Of a DNA stretch of 64,000 nt, positions 26,318-37,718 are shown piece after piece; position 1 is the first letter of the stretch; each line of letters begins with the position of its first letter. Made by a program: the position numbers and the translations under genes. The stretch covers positions 70,001 through 134,000 of the forward strand of contig CAWZYM010000048.1 in NCBI GenBank assembly GCA_963966185.1. Reading direction: 5' to 3'. The DNA is from Rhabditoides inermis. Taxonomy: Eukaryota > Nematoda > Chromadorea > Rhabditida > Rhabditidae. Under the pieces are notes generated by a model. The model was given only the letters and a program-made list of their open reading frames with translations, ran no database searches and was not told the DNA's origin.

Positions 26318-27335
26318 TCAGTTGATCCAAGCGGGACGGGCGGGACGGGCGGTGCTGAGGCGCTGCGTCGCAGTCGGCACGCTCTGATATAAAGGACATG
26401 AGTGATGATGGATGGGATGGGGGAGGACTGACCACGCGCGGCCTGGCGAGGTTCTCGAAGAACTCCCTGCGCTCCGCCGCCGAGCGAGACTGCCGCGAGC
26501 TGCTAGGACCAGGGACCATCATAGACTGGCGGGTCGACGAGGCGCGAGCGATCACCGGCACCTAGAATACCCACATTCAAATCGGCCATCAATGGACACC
26601 ACTCACTTGTTGGCTGACAGTGGGGATGCGGGAGCGGGAGTAGACGGCGGGGTCGATTCCGGCGGCCGCCATCGACAGACGCACGGCGGCGACGCGGTCG
26701 GCCAGCGAGCGGGGCATCTCCGGCCGGGCGGCGAACGACTGCAGGTCGGCGTAGATGCGGTTGTGTCTCTCCTGCTGCACCACAGTGAACGACTCGTCCA
26801 GAGAAGCTTCCGACACGTCACCCTCTCAACACATAAACAATCAATATCGATTGCGATGGTCACACTGTCACAACATCCACTGTCATCGAGAGATGCATTT
26901 ACCGGGTAGGAGCGGGTGGAGCTTGTTCATGATGCGGTCAAGACGCACGGCCGGACGCCAGCGACGAGTGATGCGGGCACGGCACTGAAAACGTCATCTT
27001 CAGATCAAACCCCGTCAACCCGATTCCCTTCTTCTTACCTCAGGGCACGTGGGCGTAGAGGCCTGGTCCTTGTACCACTGGGCGATGCAGCCTCCACAGA
27101 ACACGTGCGGGCACTCGTCCAGCCTGCAATCCAGCCATCCCCATCCACCCATCCATCCACCACTCACTGCTTGGGGTTGGTGAGCACTCCTAAGCAGATA
27201 GCACACGACATCTCGTCGCGCACCAATGCCACGAACTGCAATGGACAGGTGACGAACAGGTAATTAATACCACAAAGCATGACATAAGGTATGCAAACAA
27301 ACAAGAAACGAACGACCCACCGTATCTTGATCCAT
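26318..27335 (-). CDS. Small RING-finger protein, probable E3 ubiquitin ligase
   Basis: Seven exons (27321-27335, 27168-27235, 27039-27123, 26903-26984, 26607-26824, 26433-26561, 26318-26383) give 220 residues. After MDQDT comes a C3HC4 RING at about 12-57: CAIC, then CPHVFCGGCIAQWY, then CPECR. The middle is helical and Arg/Ala-rich (MNKLHPLLPEGDVSEASLDE..., IYADLQSFAARPEMP). The C-terminal third is Ser/Arg-rich. I do not recognise a specific orthologue. Intron 4 uses a TTGAG acceptor. The start codon lies 280 bp from that of the divergent proteasome subunit rpn-6, which suggests a shared promoter for two ubiquitin-proteasome genes. Confidence 0.85.
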
Positions 27336-27615
27336 ACTTGATACTGAGAGGGACTGCGCGGGCCGAGGGCGGAACGCTACTGACGGCCTCAATCACCCGC
27401 CCCGCATTTCCCGCCAATCTTCCCGCCCAGTGATCTACCATGCATGCTCGCTAGGTAGATCGTTAAATCGATTTATCTGCAGGGCGCACAGATGTCATGA
27501 CATTTCTTGTGAATTTGATTTGCAAATTCGAGTTGGTCGAACTGGTGGGAATGACGAGAGGAATAGTGGAAGAGGGGACATTGAAAGTCGCGCACTCGCA
27601 TCAGGCAGCTGGAGC

Positions 27616-28784
27616 ATGGCTGCCGCGGCAGAAGTCATCACACTCAACGATGTCGATCGTCTCGGTGCGTCTCCTCCCCTGGTCGTGGAATGTTGGTTTG
27701 CAGTGTCGGGGAAGTACGAGGACGGGGACGAAGAGGCTCTGCGCAGGTGCGAGGAGCAGATCCTCGCGTGCGGATCCAGCCTCGCCAAGCAGAAGAACAT
27801 CACCGGTGGGTGGCACCCGAGCGACGAGTACACGGCTGTTGCAGACCTGCGCAAGCTGCTCGTGATGACTCGTCCGTTCTTCGCGGTGCTGGGCAAGGCC
27901 AAGGCGAGCAAGCTGATCCGCGCACTTGTCGAGTTCTGCCTGCAGGTGGACAACGACCAAGCCAGCAAGGCGAGTCTCCTCACTCTCTCCCCCTTACTCT
28001 TGTCTGCAGGTGGCTCTGGTGCGTGAGTGCATCGCGTGGAGTGAGTCTAACCACCGCGTCTTCCTCCGTCGCACTCTCCTCGCTCGCCTCATTCGACTCC
28101 ACAACGACGATGCAAAACACACCGACGCCATAAAACTGGGTAGTAGTACTGTCAATTACAGTATACTTTTGATCTGCAGCAACGGAGCTGATGAAGGAGC
28201 TGAAGAAGCTGGAGGACAGGGAGCTGCAGATGGAAGTGAGCCTGGAGGAGGCGCGCGCCGCGTTCGCACTCAACAACCTCGCCAGGGCCAAGGTCGTCCC
28301 GTATTGGTCCTTCTGAAAAATTATGACGACGACCTTCTCTTGCAGACGGCCCTTGTGGCTGCCCGCACCACCTCCAACTCTGCCTATGTGACGGCCACTA
28401 TGCAGGCGAACATCGACCTGATGTCGGGCATTCTGTTCGCGGCCGACGAGAAGGACTTCAAGACTGCCTTCTCGTACTTCTATGAGGCTGCGGAGGGGTG
28501 AGTGCAGTGTTTGGGGAGAGGAATGACGTCTCTCCAGATTCCTGTGTGCCGGCGCGACCGAGACGGCGCAGGCGGTGCGCGCAGTCAAGTACATGTGTCT
28601 CTGCAAGGTTCTCTCCCCATCTCTCTATTTCACATTCCCTCTCTAGATTATGATGAACGACGCCGACGCCATCCCCGTACTACTGTCGACCAAGGCGCTG
28701 TGCACAGTGAAGAGCGAGCAGCTGGAGGCAGTCAAGGAACTCGGAAAGGCATTCAACAAGAGGAGCCTCCAAATGTACCACCAG

Positions 28785-28840
<56 letters not shown>

Positions 28841-29456
28841 GACCCTGTCCAGGTGATCAGCAAGTACCAATCTGCACTGGTTGAAGATGGAGTGGTGAAG
28901 GCGCACTCGACCGCCCTCTACGAGAAGATGCTCGAGAAGGTTTCATTTGAGTGTTATCGATTGATTATCGATTGGTTTTTAGGAGATTTCTCGCGTGATC
29001 GAGCCGTACTGTGTGGTGGAGATCTCGCATATTGTGAAGAAGGTCGGTCTGCCACAGCTGCGAATCGAGAAGACACTCGCCACCATGATCCTCGATAGAA
29101 AGTTCCGCGGTGAGAGAGGGGGAGAGAGAAAGAAGAAGAGGGAGAGAGAGGGAAGCTGGAAGAGGAATAGAGCAGGGGGGGGGGAAATCGTCTGTGTTGC
29201 AGGCTGCATCGACCAGCGCTCGCACATCCTCACCGTCTACCCGCCATCGGTGGCCGACAAGACATTCGAAAAAGGCGTCGACCTCATCCACGCACTCTCC
29301 AAGGTGGGAGAAAAGAGAGAAAGAGAAAGAAAGAGAGAGAGAGAGAGGGGGGGGAGAGAGAGGGGGAGGGATGGAGGGAGGGGAAGAAATATCTGAAAGG
29401 CTGTTCTCGTTCAGGCTGTCGACGCTTCGTACACGCGTGCTGCGAGCATCCGCTAG
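27616..29456 (+). CDS. rpn-6: 26S proteasome lid subunit RPN6 (PSMD11)
   Basis: Scaffold subunit joining lid, base and core of the 26S proteasome. Ten exons (27616-27969, 28010-28139, 28180-28292, 28346-28497, 28538-28607, 28647-28784, 28853-28939, 28983-29109, 29203-29303, 29415-29456) join in phase to 437 residues, near the usual length. N-terminal helical repeats include ALVRECIAWSESNHRVFLRR, TALVAARTTSNSAYV and LMSGILFAADEKDFKTAFSYFYEAAEG; the C-terminal PCI domain includes YCVVEISHIVKKVGLP and LATMILDRKFRGCIDQ. Intron 1 has a GC donor (AAG/GCGAGT). Intron 6 and intron 8 begin with GA microsatellites. A probable AATAAA is about 110 nt after the stop. Confidence 0.95.
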
Positions 29457-29684
29457 AGTGCACATCTCTCGAGAGTGCATCATCCAAGAAGAAAGAACGT
29501 GAATTACAACGCATACTAACCGTGTCCCATAGTAGCCGTGGATACACCATGTTAATCTTAGATTAGAATAAAAGAGTATCGATTTATTGGATACGCTCGG
29601 GCTCGTGTTATTGAATTTGTTTTGTGAGAGAATTGCTATCAGTCGAGTCGAATTGCGTAGGGTTGTGTCAAAGAACGATCAAGT

Positions 29685-29727
<43 letters not shown>

Positions 29728-30204
29728 CAAGGAAGAAAGCAACAATTGTCGAGGGCAGTGCGAAGCGTGACTTCCATGACGCCAAGCCAACGAACACAAA
29801 ATCCCTACTACGTGATTATTATGCTACCCTCTCGGTTCCAGTTACACTCCTGGGATCGCATTTTATATGATCTACCCGCTGCTGGCTATTTGGGCGCGCT
29901 AGCTGCGATTATCGATCGCAACATTGTCCCGCCTACTGCCGCATTCCCATCCTCACGTGTTTTACTTCCGTCAGCGCTGTCTTTTTCTGTGAATTGTGGT
30001 AGGTGCTTATATGAATTGTGGTGCTTGAATGAGTACTTGTAAAGTGCACTTGACCCCAAATGTCATTATCATTGTTATTTTCGTATTCTATCGGCACGGG
30101 TCTGCTCAGAAATATTCTGTGTTTCATGCGTGTTTATAGCTCGATCGTGATAATCAATGATTGTACTTTATGGTAAGGTATTCGCATTTTGCAGTGTGAT
30201 CGTG
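29457..30204. other. Intergenic region between rpn-6 and the MMADHC homologue
   Basis: Contains the rpn-6 3' end, a (GA)n run at 29690-29722 and no recognisable gene. A TTTTGCAG acceptor ends 10 nt before the next start codon. Confidence 0.6.
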
Positions 30205-32375
30205 ATGAAGTTGTCCGCGGTGGGTCCGACGGTGCGTTCGTTCCGCGTGCGCGTTCGCCGCTTCTCCACCCAGGGAAGCGGGCAGCAGCAGCCCTCCGTC
30301 ATCTTCGTAGGACGCGACGATGGTAAGATTCTCCGTTTCAAACATTAGTGTTATGTAAAACACACACATGTCGTTTAGGCCTGCGCCAGAACGAGCTGCT
30401 GGGCCCCAGCAAGCAGTTTCCCCTTCCGGGAGACGTGCGCGGTCAGGTGGCCGAACAGAAGAAACACACCCCCGTACGATTCACTCATTCACATTTTTCT
30501 TGTTGTTTTTAAACGTCTAATACTTGCTAATTCCACCTTTGCTGAACACGCAACTGTCAAGTTATATTAGTGAATAGTATGCATGTTGCAGCTCTCTGTC
30601 GAGTCGTACACGCTCGGACAGGTGCTGGAGACGACCCGCGTTGATGCGAGCAGGGAGTACCTCTTCAAGGTGAGCTACTTTTTCTAGACTTTTTCATATA
30701 GTCTTACGAGGAGTGTCGTTAGAGCCACACTCTCGGATCCGAACCAAATTGATAGGATACCTTAGTTAGGACCCCAGACATCGATTCCTGGTGTTACTTT
30801 TTCCTACGCGCCATATACGTTTGCAGTACGAAAACGTACAGGGCTGGTTTTTTGCTACCTCATTCCACCTCTGGCGGTCAAAGACCGAGCCGTTGTGGCC
30901 TAGTGGTTAGCGCATCAGTCTGTCAGACCAGAGGTCCAGAGGCTGGAGTTCGAGTCCGTGCACTCGATTTTTGTTTTGCCAGCACTTTCTGGACTTTGCG
31001 TTTCTTGTTGATGGAGAAAACACAAATTACCAATTTTCCCCCCTTGGTTTAACTGTTTTCAAACTGAACGTTACAGCCAACACAATACATCGTGTAAAGA
31101 AACACAAAACGCAGTATAGTTGGACGACATTGGAAGCCTATAGCAAACGGTAAAAAACATTTTTGTAGTTACAAACAGGTCGAAGCACTTCGTCACACAA
31201 AAAAAACTTTAAGTCCAAGTCCAGAAAGTATTGGCAAAACAAAAATCGTGTGCGCGGACTCGAACCCCAGCCTCTGGTCTGAGAGACTGATGCGCTAACC
31301 ACTAGGCCACAACGGCTCGGTCTTTGACCGCCAGAGGTGGAATGAGGTAGCAAAAAACCAGCCCTGTACGTTTTCGTACTGCAAACGTATATGGCGCGTA
31401 GGAAAAAGTAACACCAGAAATCGATGTCTGGGGTCCTAACTAAGGTATCCTATCAATTTGGTTCGGATCCGAGAGTGTGGCTCTAACGACACTCCTCGTT
31501 AGTTGATCTGGAATCGATTGATTGAGGTTGTTGCAGATGCAGGAGGAGGCTGCTGCTCAGGCGGAGGCTGACGAGGAGGCCGAGCTGGGCGATTGGCCCG
31601 TCGAGCTCACCGCTCAGGAGTGCCCCCGCCTTCTCCGCAGGGGTATGTTTCTACATGTTTAGTATATCATCTTTTTGAATGATCATGGTATCTGCTTCTT
31701 TTCAGACTTGAAGCAGTTGTTCCCTTCGATGACGAAGGAGTCTCTGAAGGGCGTGAACGTGATCAATCTGACGCAGAAGAGCGAGACGGACATGTCTGCG
31801 TGGAGCTACGAGATGGAAGCCGAGAGGAACGCCCTCACAGCCACTGTGAGTCGCTATTCAAACTGAAATGCGCGTTGATCAGTTGACGAGTAGATGAAAT
31901 GTTGACATCTTTTAAAAACTCTTGGTTGAGTTCCATCTCGACGGCGTCTGCGGTGTGCGAGACTCTGCGCCGGTGCGGCTACTGGGCCGACTTCGTCGAT
32001 CCCTCTTCCGGACGCCCCTTCTTCGGACAGTTCACCAACTCGGCCCTCTTCGAAACCGACCCCGCATACCAGCAGATGGGATTCCGCATCGAGACCTCGG
32101 ATGCTGCAAGGTGAGAATTATGAAATCTCCTCTCCCTCTCCTCTCCCTCTCCTCTCCCTCTCCCTCTTCCTCTTCCTCTTCCTCTCCCCTCTCCCTCTTC
32201 CTCTCCCTCTCACCTCTCCCTCTCCCTCTCCCTCGGACGTTTCTGCTTGCAGGTGTTGTCGCATGCCATGTGGGGCACGCACGCTTTCGTCGGCACGATC
32301 TTCACTGACGCTCCGCTGGATGCGCAGATCGTGAAGGACATAGTGTGCAAGGTGAACGACCGCTCAGATGCCTGA
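30205..32375 (+). CDS. mmad-1: MMADHC (cblD) homologue, cobalamin trafficking protein
   Basis: MMADHC directs cobalamin to methionine synthase and methylmalonyl-CoA mutase. Exons: 30205-30322, 30379-30473, 30592-30669, 31537-31642, 31706-31845, 31931-32110, 32253-32375. The N terminus is Arg/Ser-rich (VRSFRVRVRRFS), like a mitochondrial presequence. Conserved: ELLGPSKQFPLPG, CPRLLRRDLKQLFP, VINLTQKSETDMSAW, YWADFVDPSSGRPFFG, LGCCK, and SHAMWGTHAFVGTIFTDAP. All splice phases close, but the YWADF block in exon 6 is in the +1 frame relative to both exon ends, so a base seems gained near 31931 and one lost near 32091; see findings. Intron 3 (867 nt) carries a tRNA-bearing foldback. AATAAA lies about 190 nt after the stop. 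Confidence 0.88.
30889..30962 (+). repeat. tRNA-like unit, left arm of foldback copy 1
   Basis: A-box GTGGCCTAGTGGTTAGCGC and B-box-like AGTTCGAGTCC. The A-box part closely resembles tRNA D-arms. Compared with the right-arm copy, this one has a few extra bases between anticodon and T arm, so the two arms have begun to diverge. I could not build a clean 5-bp anticodon stem. Confidence 0.65.
31249..31317 (-). repeat. tRNA-like unit, right arm of foldback copy 1
   Basis: On the minus strand: A-box GTGGCCTAGTGGTTAGCGC and perfect B-box GGTTCGAGTCC at tRNA-like spacing. Better preserved than its left-arm partner. Confidence 0.65.
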
Positions 32376-32675
32376 ATTGGACGGCAGCCCACCCCGTGCT
32401 AGCTAGAGTACTGGTTTGTCATGTGTCTAGGCCATGTGCTCGATTCGCCCGTTTAGGATCGAAGAATTGTGTATTTATCAAGTATTGTCCGAGATATTCT
32501 AGATATTTCCTTTGAGAGTTCTATGCGGTTTGTATACACTGAAGTTTTTGTGCATGATCGGTGAATAAAGAAGTTTTGTCACGAATGGTGATTGGGAGCG
32601 TGGATTGGAGGATTCGTTGCAACGATAACTATCTGTTCTATCATTGTAGTTCTTTTCCAAATGGTGTGTTGAGGA

Positions 32676-32899
32676 ATGGAGACGGTGGAGTGGCAGACGG
32701 AGGAGGAGGAGGAAGAGAAGGGTGTGCTCTCCTGGCTGCTGCCCCTGCTGCCGGAATGGCTATGGGATGGCAGGCTGCACTCACTGGCCCTGCACTGCTC
32801 TCTCCCGCCCCTCTTCACAGCTGCTCTCTGCTATGAGCATCGCCACTGTCGTCAACATCGGAGGCGCACTCGTACTCACATGTGAGGGGGAGGGAGGGA

Positions 32900-32942
<43 letters not shown>

Positions 32943-33095
32943 TTGGTTGCAGTGGCTTCCCTGGTGGTGTGTCTCGCGTGGCTGCTGCCTTCTCTGGCTG
33001 TGTGCTGTGTTCTCGCAGTGTGCATCCATCTCACCCGAGACTTCTTCTCTCGCATTCGCCTCGAGGATCGGAGCAGGAGCAGGAAGGAGCAGTGA
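32676..33095 (+). CDS. Small hydrophobic protein, N terminus uncertain
   Basis: The last two exons are convincing: an open block to 32881 (ATG at 32833, MSIATVVNIGGALVLT) ends at a GTGAGG donor and joins in phase to 32953-33095, giving LASLVVCLAWLLPSLAVCCVLAVC and a basic tail FFSRIRLEDRSRSRKEQ before the stop. Started at 32833 this is 63 residues with one or two membrane helices. An upstream acidic segment (ATG 32676, METVEWQTEEEEEEKG) could join through a GTGCTC donor at 32724 and the TTCACAG acceptor at 32820, giving about 84 residues. The family is unknown. Intron 32882-32952 is mostly a GA microsatellite. Confidence 0.5.
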
Positions 33096-33450
33096 GGGAG
33101 AATGGAGCCATTCTAATATGCGGTGATTACTGATGGAAACAGCGTGTCTCTCCACTCTACCTGTGTATTTTTCCCTAGCTTTACATGTACATTGCCATAC
33201 AGAGTTTTTATCCCCTTCTACATTGTTATTTTGCAATATTTTAAAAATTTCACCACTGCCTTTCTTACCTCACGCGTACCGGTTGTGATAATAAAGCACG
33301 TGTTTGTTCATATCGTATCATTTGCGGGTCGATGTGGTGATTGGTGGAAGATGTAGTATCAGAAAGAAGATAAGGAGAGGTAACCAGATTACAATCAGAC
33401 ACTAGCTACTTGCTCTTTATACTGTTTGTTGGTATGTTGTCTCCGGATGG

Positions 33451-36400
33451 AAGCCCTGTCGGTCTGGAAGGACCCTTCACTGGTCGGCCATCAAAGTGAC
33501 CGCAGTCGACCTCCGAGAAGGAAGATCACCGGGGTGAGTCATTGATTTATCTATCGATCGATTGTGCGCCGTTGCTCTAGAAGTCGTTGTTTTGCGGTCG
33601 AAGAAGCCGCCGAGGACCAAAGACATTCTGAGGAATGGTGAGTTGAGACCACCCACGACGACTGGAGATGGTCTCACTAGCCTCGTCGCTGTGTTTGTTA
33701 CCTGATAGACCGGAATATGCAGAATACGTTGTTTTGCAGTGAGTGGAATGGCGTCTCCAGGAAGAGTGCTCGCCATTATGGGAAGCAGGTGGGTGTTCCA
33801 TAAGATTCACAAAGATACCATAGTTTTGTGTTCTAGTGGAGCCGGCAAGACGACTCTCCTCAATGTGCTCACTTCCCGTGGGCTGGGAGGAGCGTGTGTG
33901 CATGGTAAGCGAATCTCTCCCCTCTCATTTCTCACTTCCCCTCTCACCTCTTTCCCCTTTCCTCCCTCTCCCTCCTCTACCTTCTTCTCGTTGCATGGCA
34001 TAATATACATACATAAGTGAACGTGTATGTAAGTGGGTCACTTACATACACAAAGTTATTCACTCAAAAACGACTTTAGACTGTCATGGGCTTTTCGCAA
34101 TGATTCCATCTCGTACTCGCGGCTCTCATGAATTTAGGATTGTTCCCTCATTCGATCACACAGGCCGTACTAGCATTTTTTTAAAGCAAAACCTTCGTAA
34201 TTTGGAACTCCCTTTCTCATGATTTAGTTTCTATCAACGACCCTTCCGTATTCAAATCACAACTCTCTACATTAGATATTATGCCACCTAGCAAAGTGCA
34301 TAACCTATGGAGACCATATTTTCTTGTTTCGTGTATTAGATAGATAGGTTTATTACCGATAACATGGAAAAAAATCGAAATTATAAACAAAAAGTGAGCA
34401 ATATAAACGGCAGGTATAAATGGGGTTTCGATGATATTGAACAAGGACATATTCACATAGTATTACATGGAAAAGAAAGTGGGGAGAGCTCTCTATAGGT
34501 TGCGCAATTTGCTAGGTGGCATGAGATCTAATGTAGAGAGTTGTGATTTGAAGATGGAGGGATCATCATTGATGGAGATTAGGTCACGAGAAAGCGCATT
34601 CCAGATTGCGAAGGTTGTGCTTAAAAAGTGCTGGTACGGCCTGTGTGATCAAATGATGGAACAATTCTAAATTCATGAGAGCCACGAGTACGAGATGGAA
34701 TAATTGCAAAAAGACCATGATAGTCCAAGATAGTTTTAGAGTAGATTACTTTGTGAATGTAAGTGACATCATTCAAGAATCGTCTATTCTCGAGAGTTTG
34801 AAGATTGAAAAGCTCAAGGCGTTGAGGATATGATAGGCTGCGCCCGATACGCTGACACACACGGCGAGTATAATAGCGTTGTATGCTCTCAATTAGGTTT
34901 ACAGAAGCAACATCAGTAGGGTTCCAGAGCTCAGTGCAATATTCTAATTTACAGCGAAAGTAGGTTGTGTATGCGGTGATCAGTAGTGTGGGGTTTCGTG
35001 TTTTGTATGTGCGAAGAAAATCATTTATAGAATACAGGGTTTGTTGAATTATTTGTTTGAAATGATCGCGGAACAATAAGTTATTACTCATGAGAATACC
35101 AAGATCCTTGGCAGAATCTACTGGTTTGAGAATTGAGTTGTGGACAATATAAATGTGCCTTGGATTCCGCTTTTCTCATTTTTCTCAGTGGATATCTGAA
35201 GTCCCCATGAAGCTGACCATGCTGCGACTATGTCAATGGCTTTTTGGAAAATAGACTTCGCAGAAGTACTGGTAAAATCAAAATGAAAGTAAATTTTCAA
35301 ATCGTCTGCATAAAGCGCATAATCCATAATAAACGCCATCTGGTAAGTTTTCAGGAATGTTATCTATGAAAATGTTGAACAGCAAGGGTCCAAGACACGA
35401 ACCTTGTGGAACGCCACAATTAACAGTGCGCGGTGAGGAGCGCTTAGATCCAATCATGATAGATTGCTTGCGATTTTTTGAGAAATTCGATTATACAGCC
35501 AAGAGCATTACCGCGAATACCGATAGCGTCAAGTTTCTTGAAAAGAAGGTCATGGTTGATGGTATCAAATGCCTTTTTAAAGTCGAAATAGATGCAATCT
35601 ATTACAAAACCAGATGAAATATGCTTGGACCAATTCATATGACATTCAATTAGTTGTGCATTAGTGGATCGATTTTTGCGAAAACCAAATTGTTTTTTGG
35701 AGAGTAGGTTGTGCTCTTCTAAGTATTTTGTAATCTGCTGAACGCATATTCTTTCCATAACTTTAGAGATTCTACATGTGAGAGAAATCGGCCTGTAGTT
35801 TGAGACAGATTCACGTGCGCCTTTTTTGAATAATGGTTTTACCCAAGCTTCTTTCCAAATAGATGGGATTTCTCTGACAGACATGGACATTGCAAAAAGA
35901 ATCGTCAATGGAACCGATATGGAAGTTGCCGTACGTTTAAGAAACACGTTGTTAATACCATCTGGAGAAGTTTTATATTTTGAATCAAGTTTGGAAATGA
36001 TTTTATGAACTCCGAGAAGGGTAATATCAATCATATCAAAAGAATGAGGCAGTTTAGGCAAGTCAGCACCAGGTGGTGTGATGGAATCGCGATAAACTGA
36101 ATCAAAATAGTCAGCAAAGATCTCACATTTGTCCAGCGCATTGTGATTGAAAATATCATCGTGACAAATTGCGCCGATGCCACCGTCGGGATGCATTTTA
36201 TTTCGAACATCGCGATAGAAAGCTGATTTATTGCCATTAACGATCAATTTAGATTCACGCTTGCAATTACAAGAAACTATTGCTTTACGTAGGCGACGTT
36301 GTGACCTATTAGAATCGATGGAGTTGGGTCTCGTTGATGAAAGTTTAATGGCTTGTCGCTTCAGCTTATTTAGATAACGAGGTAATGGGCGGGGGCGTTT

Positions 36401-37128
36401 GTTAGCTGGAGCGACAAGCGGAATGTGAGCATCAAATCAATTATGTCATGTATGATTTCGTAAAACTTGGACGTAGCTTGTTCAACTGTTTTACCAATAA
36501 AAACACGCGTCCAGCGAATAGAATCAATAGCATTGTTAATGTTATCCCAGTTTACATTTCTATAGTTTCGTACGAGATAAGGTTTGTGGTGTGCAGACAT
36601 GTCTTCGACGCGCAATGGGCCGGTCCGAAAAAGAAATATTCGCGAACGGAAAAAACTGATCGCAAAATAATGATTTTGCTTGCTTGATACATTTGGATGA
36701 GGGCTATCGAGAGACATCGTTCATTTATCGATAGGTCTATCAATATAGCAAACCCGTATGATCTCGCATGCTGCGCGCTGATATGTTAGACGCGCGTACA
36801 CGCGCGACCGTGATCTGGACTCGGTTCAGTTACCCAAGTTTGAGGTGCATACTGCTGTTTTCCATGTTTCACTGTTTGCTTACTATGTCGATTTTCTCAT
36901 GTTATCGGTAATAAATCTAAAAAAATCTAAATATTTAGGCACGGTGCTGGTCGACGGTCAGCCAGTGAACAAGTGGCGGATGCGAGAGGTACGCATTCAT
37001 TTTTGGGAGAACATATACATAACATATATAACATTGTTTATCGTTGAGATTTCCGCATTTGTCCAGCAACACGACATGTTTGTGGGCACTCTCACCGTCA
37101 CCGAACATCTACAGTTCATGGTGAGAGA

Positions 37129-37176
<48 letters not shown>

Positions 37177-37662
37177 AGATAAGAAAATTTGGAAGATGAC
37201 GATCGTGATTCTAGGCGAAGCTGCGCATGGGATCCGAATACACGGAGTGGGAGCGGCAGCTGAGAGTCGAGCAGGTCATGTCACAGGTGGGCGGAGTCTC
37301 GAGGGGCGGGGCTTATTATGTTTCCAGATGGGTCTCACCAAGTGTGCGAAAACACTCATTGGAATTCCGAATGTGTTGAAGGGACTGTCCTGCGGAGAAC
37401 AGAAGAGACTAGCATTCGCGAGTGAGGTGAGATAGAGAGATCATAGGATAGGGAGTGACGGAGGAAGAGAATAGAGAAATGAATTCGTTTATAGATTCTC
37501 ACCCGCCCGTCGATTCTTTTCTGTGACGAGCCGACGTCCGGATTGGATTCGTTCATGGCAGGTAAATGTCAATAGCTCAATAGCAGCAGCAGCAGCAGCA
37601 GCAGCAACAGCAACAGCAACAACAACAGCAACAGCAACAGCAACAGCAAAAGCAACAGGAGC

Positions 37663-37718
<56 letters not shown>

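Larger units (their letters stand above)
30706..31499. mobile_element. Large palindromic (foldback) element, tRNA-like unit in each arm, copy 1
   Basis: Arms of about 300 nt are near-perfect inverted copies starting ACGAGGAGTGTCGTTAGAGCC at 30706 and ending with its complement at 31499. Each arm contains one tRNA-like unit pointing inward (30889-30962 on +, 31249-31317 on -). The centre, about 150-200 nt, is unrelated AT-rich DNA. No long ORF. It lies in intron 3 of the MMADHC homologue. Same family as the element at 41088-41845. Confidence 0.85.

Noticed and set aside
27430..28026. Upstream start for rpn-6 at 27430
   Set aside because: The frame is open but the extension is unlike RPN6; the ATG at 27616 gives the normal MAAAA start and leaves room for the divergent promoter.
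30852..31353. Matching ORFs beginning MLPHSTSGGQRPSRCG on both strands
   Set aside because: The same peptide appears twice because the two arms of the palindrome are inverted copies; it spans the tRNA-like unit and is not a protein.
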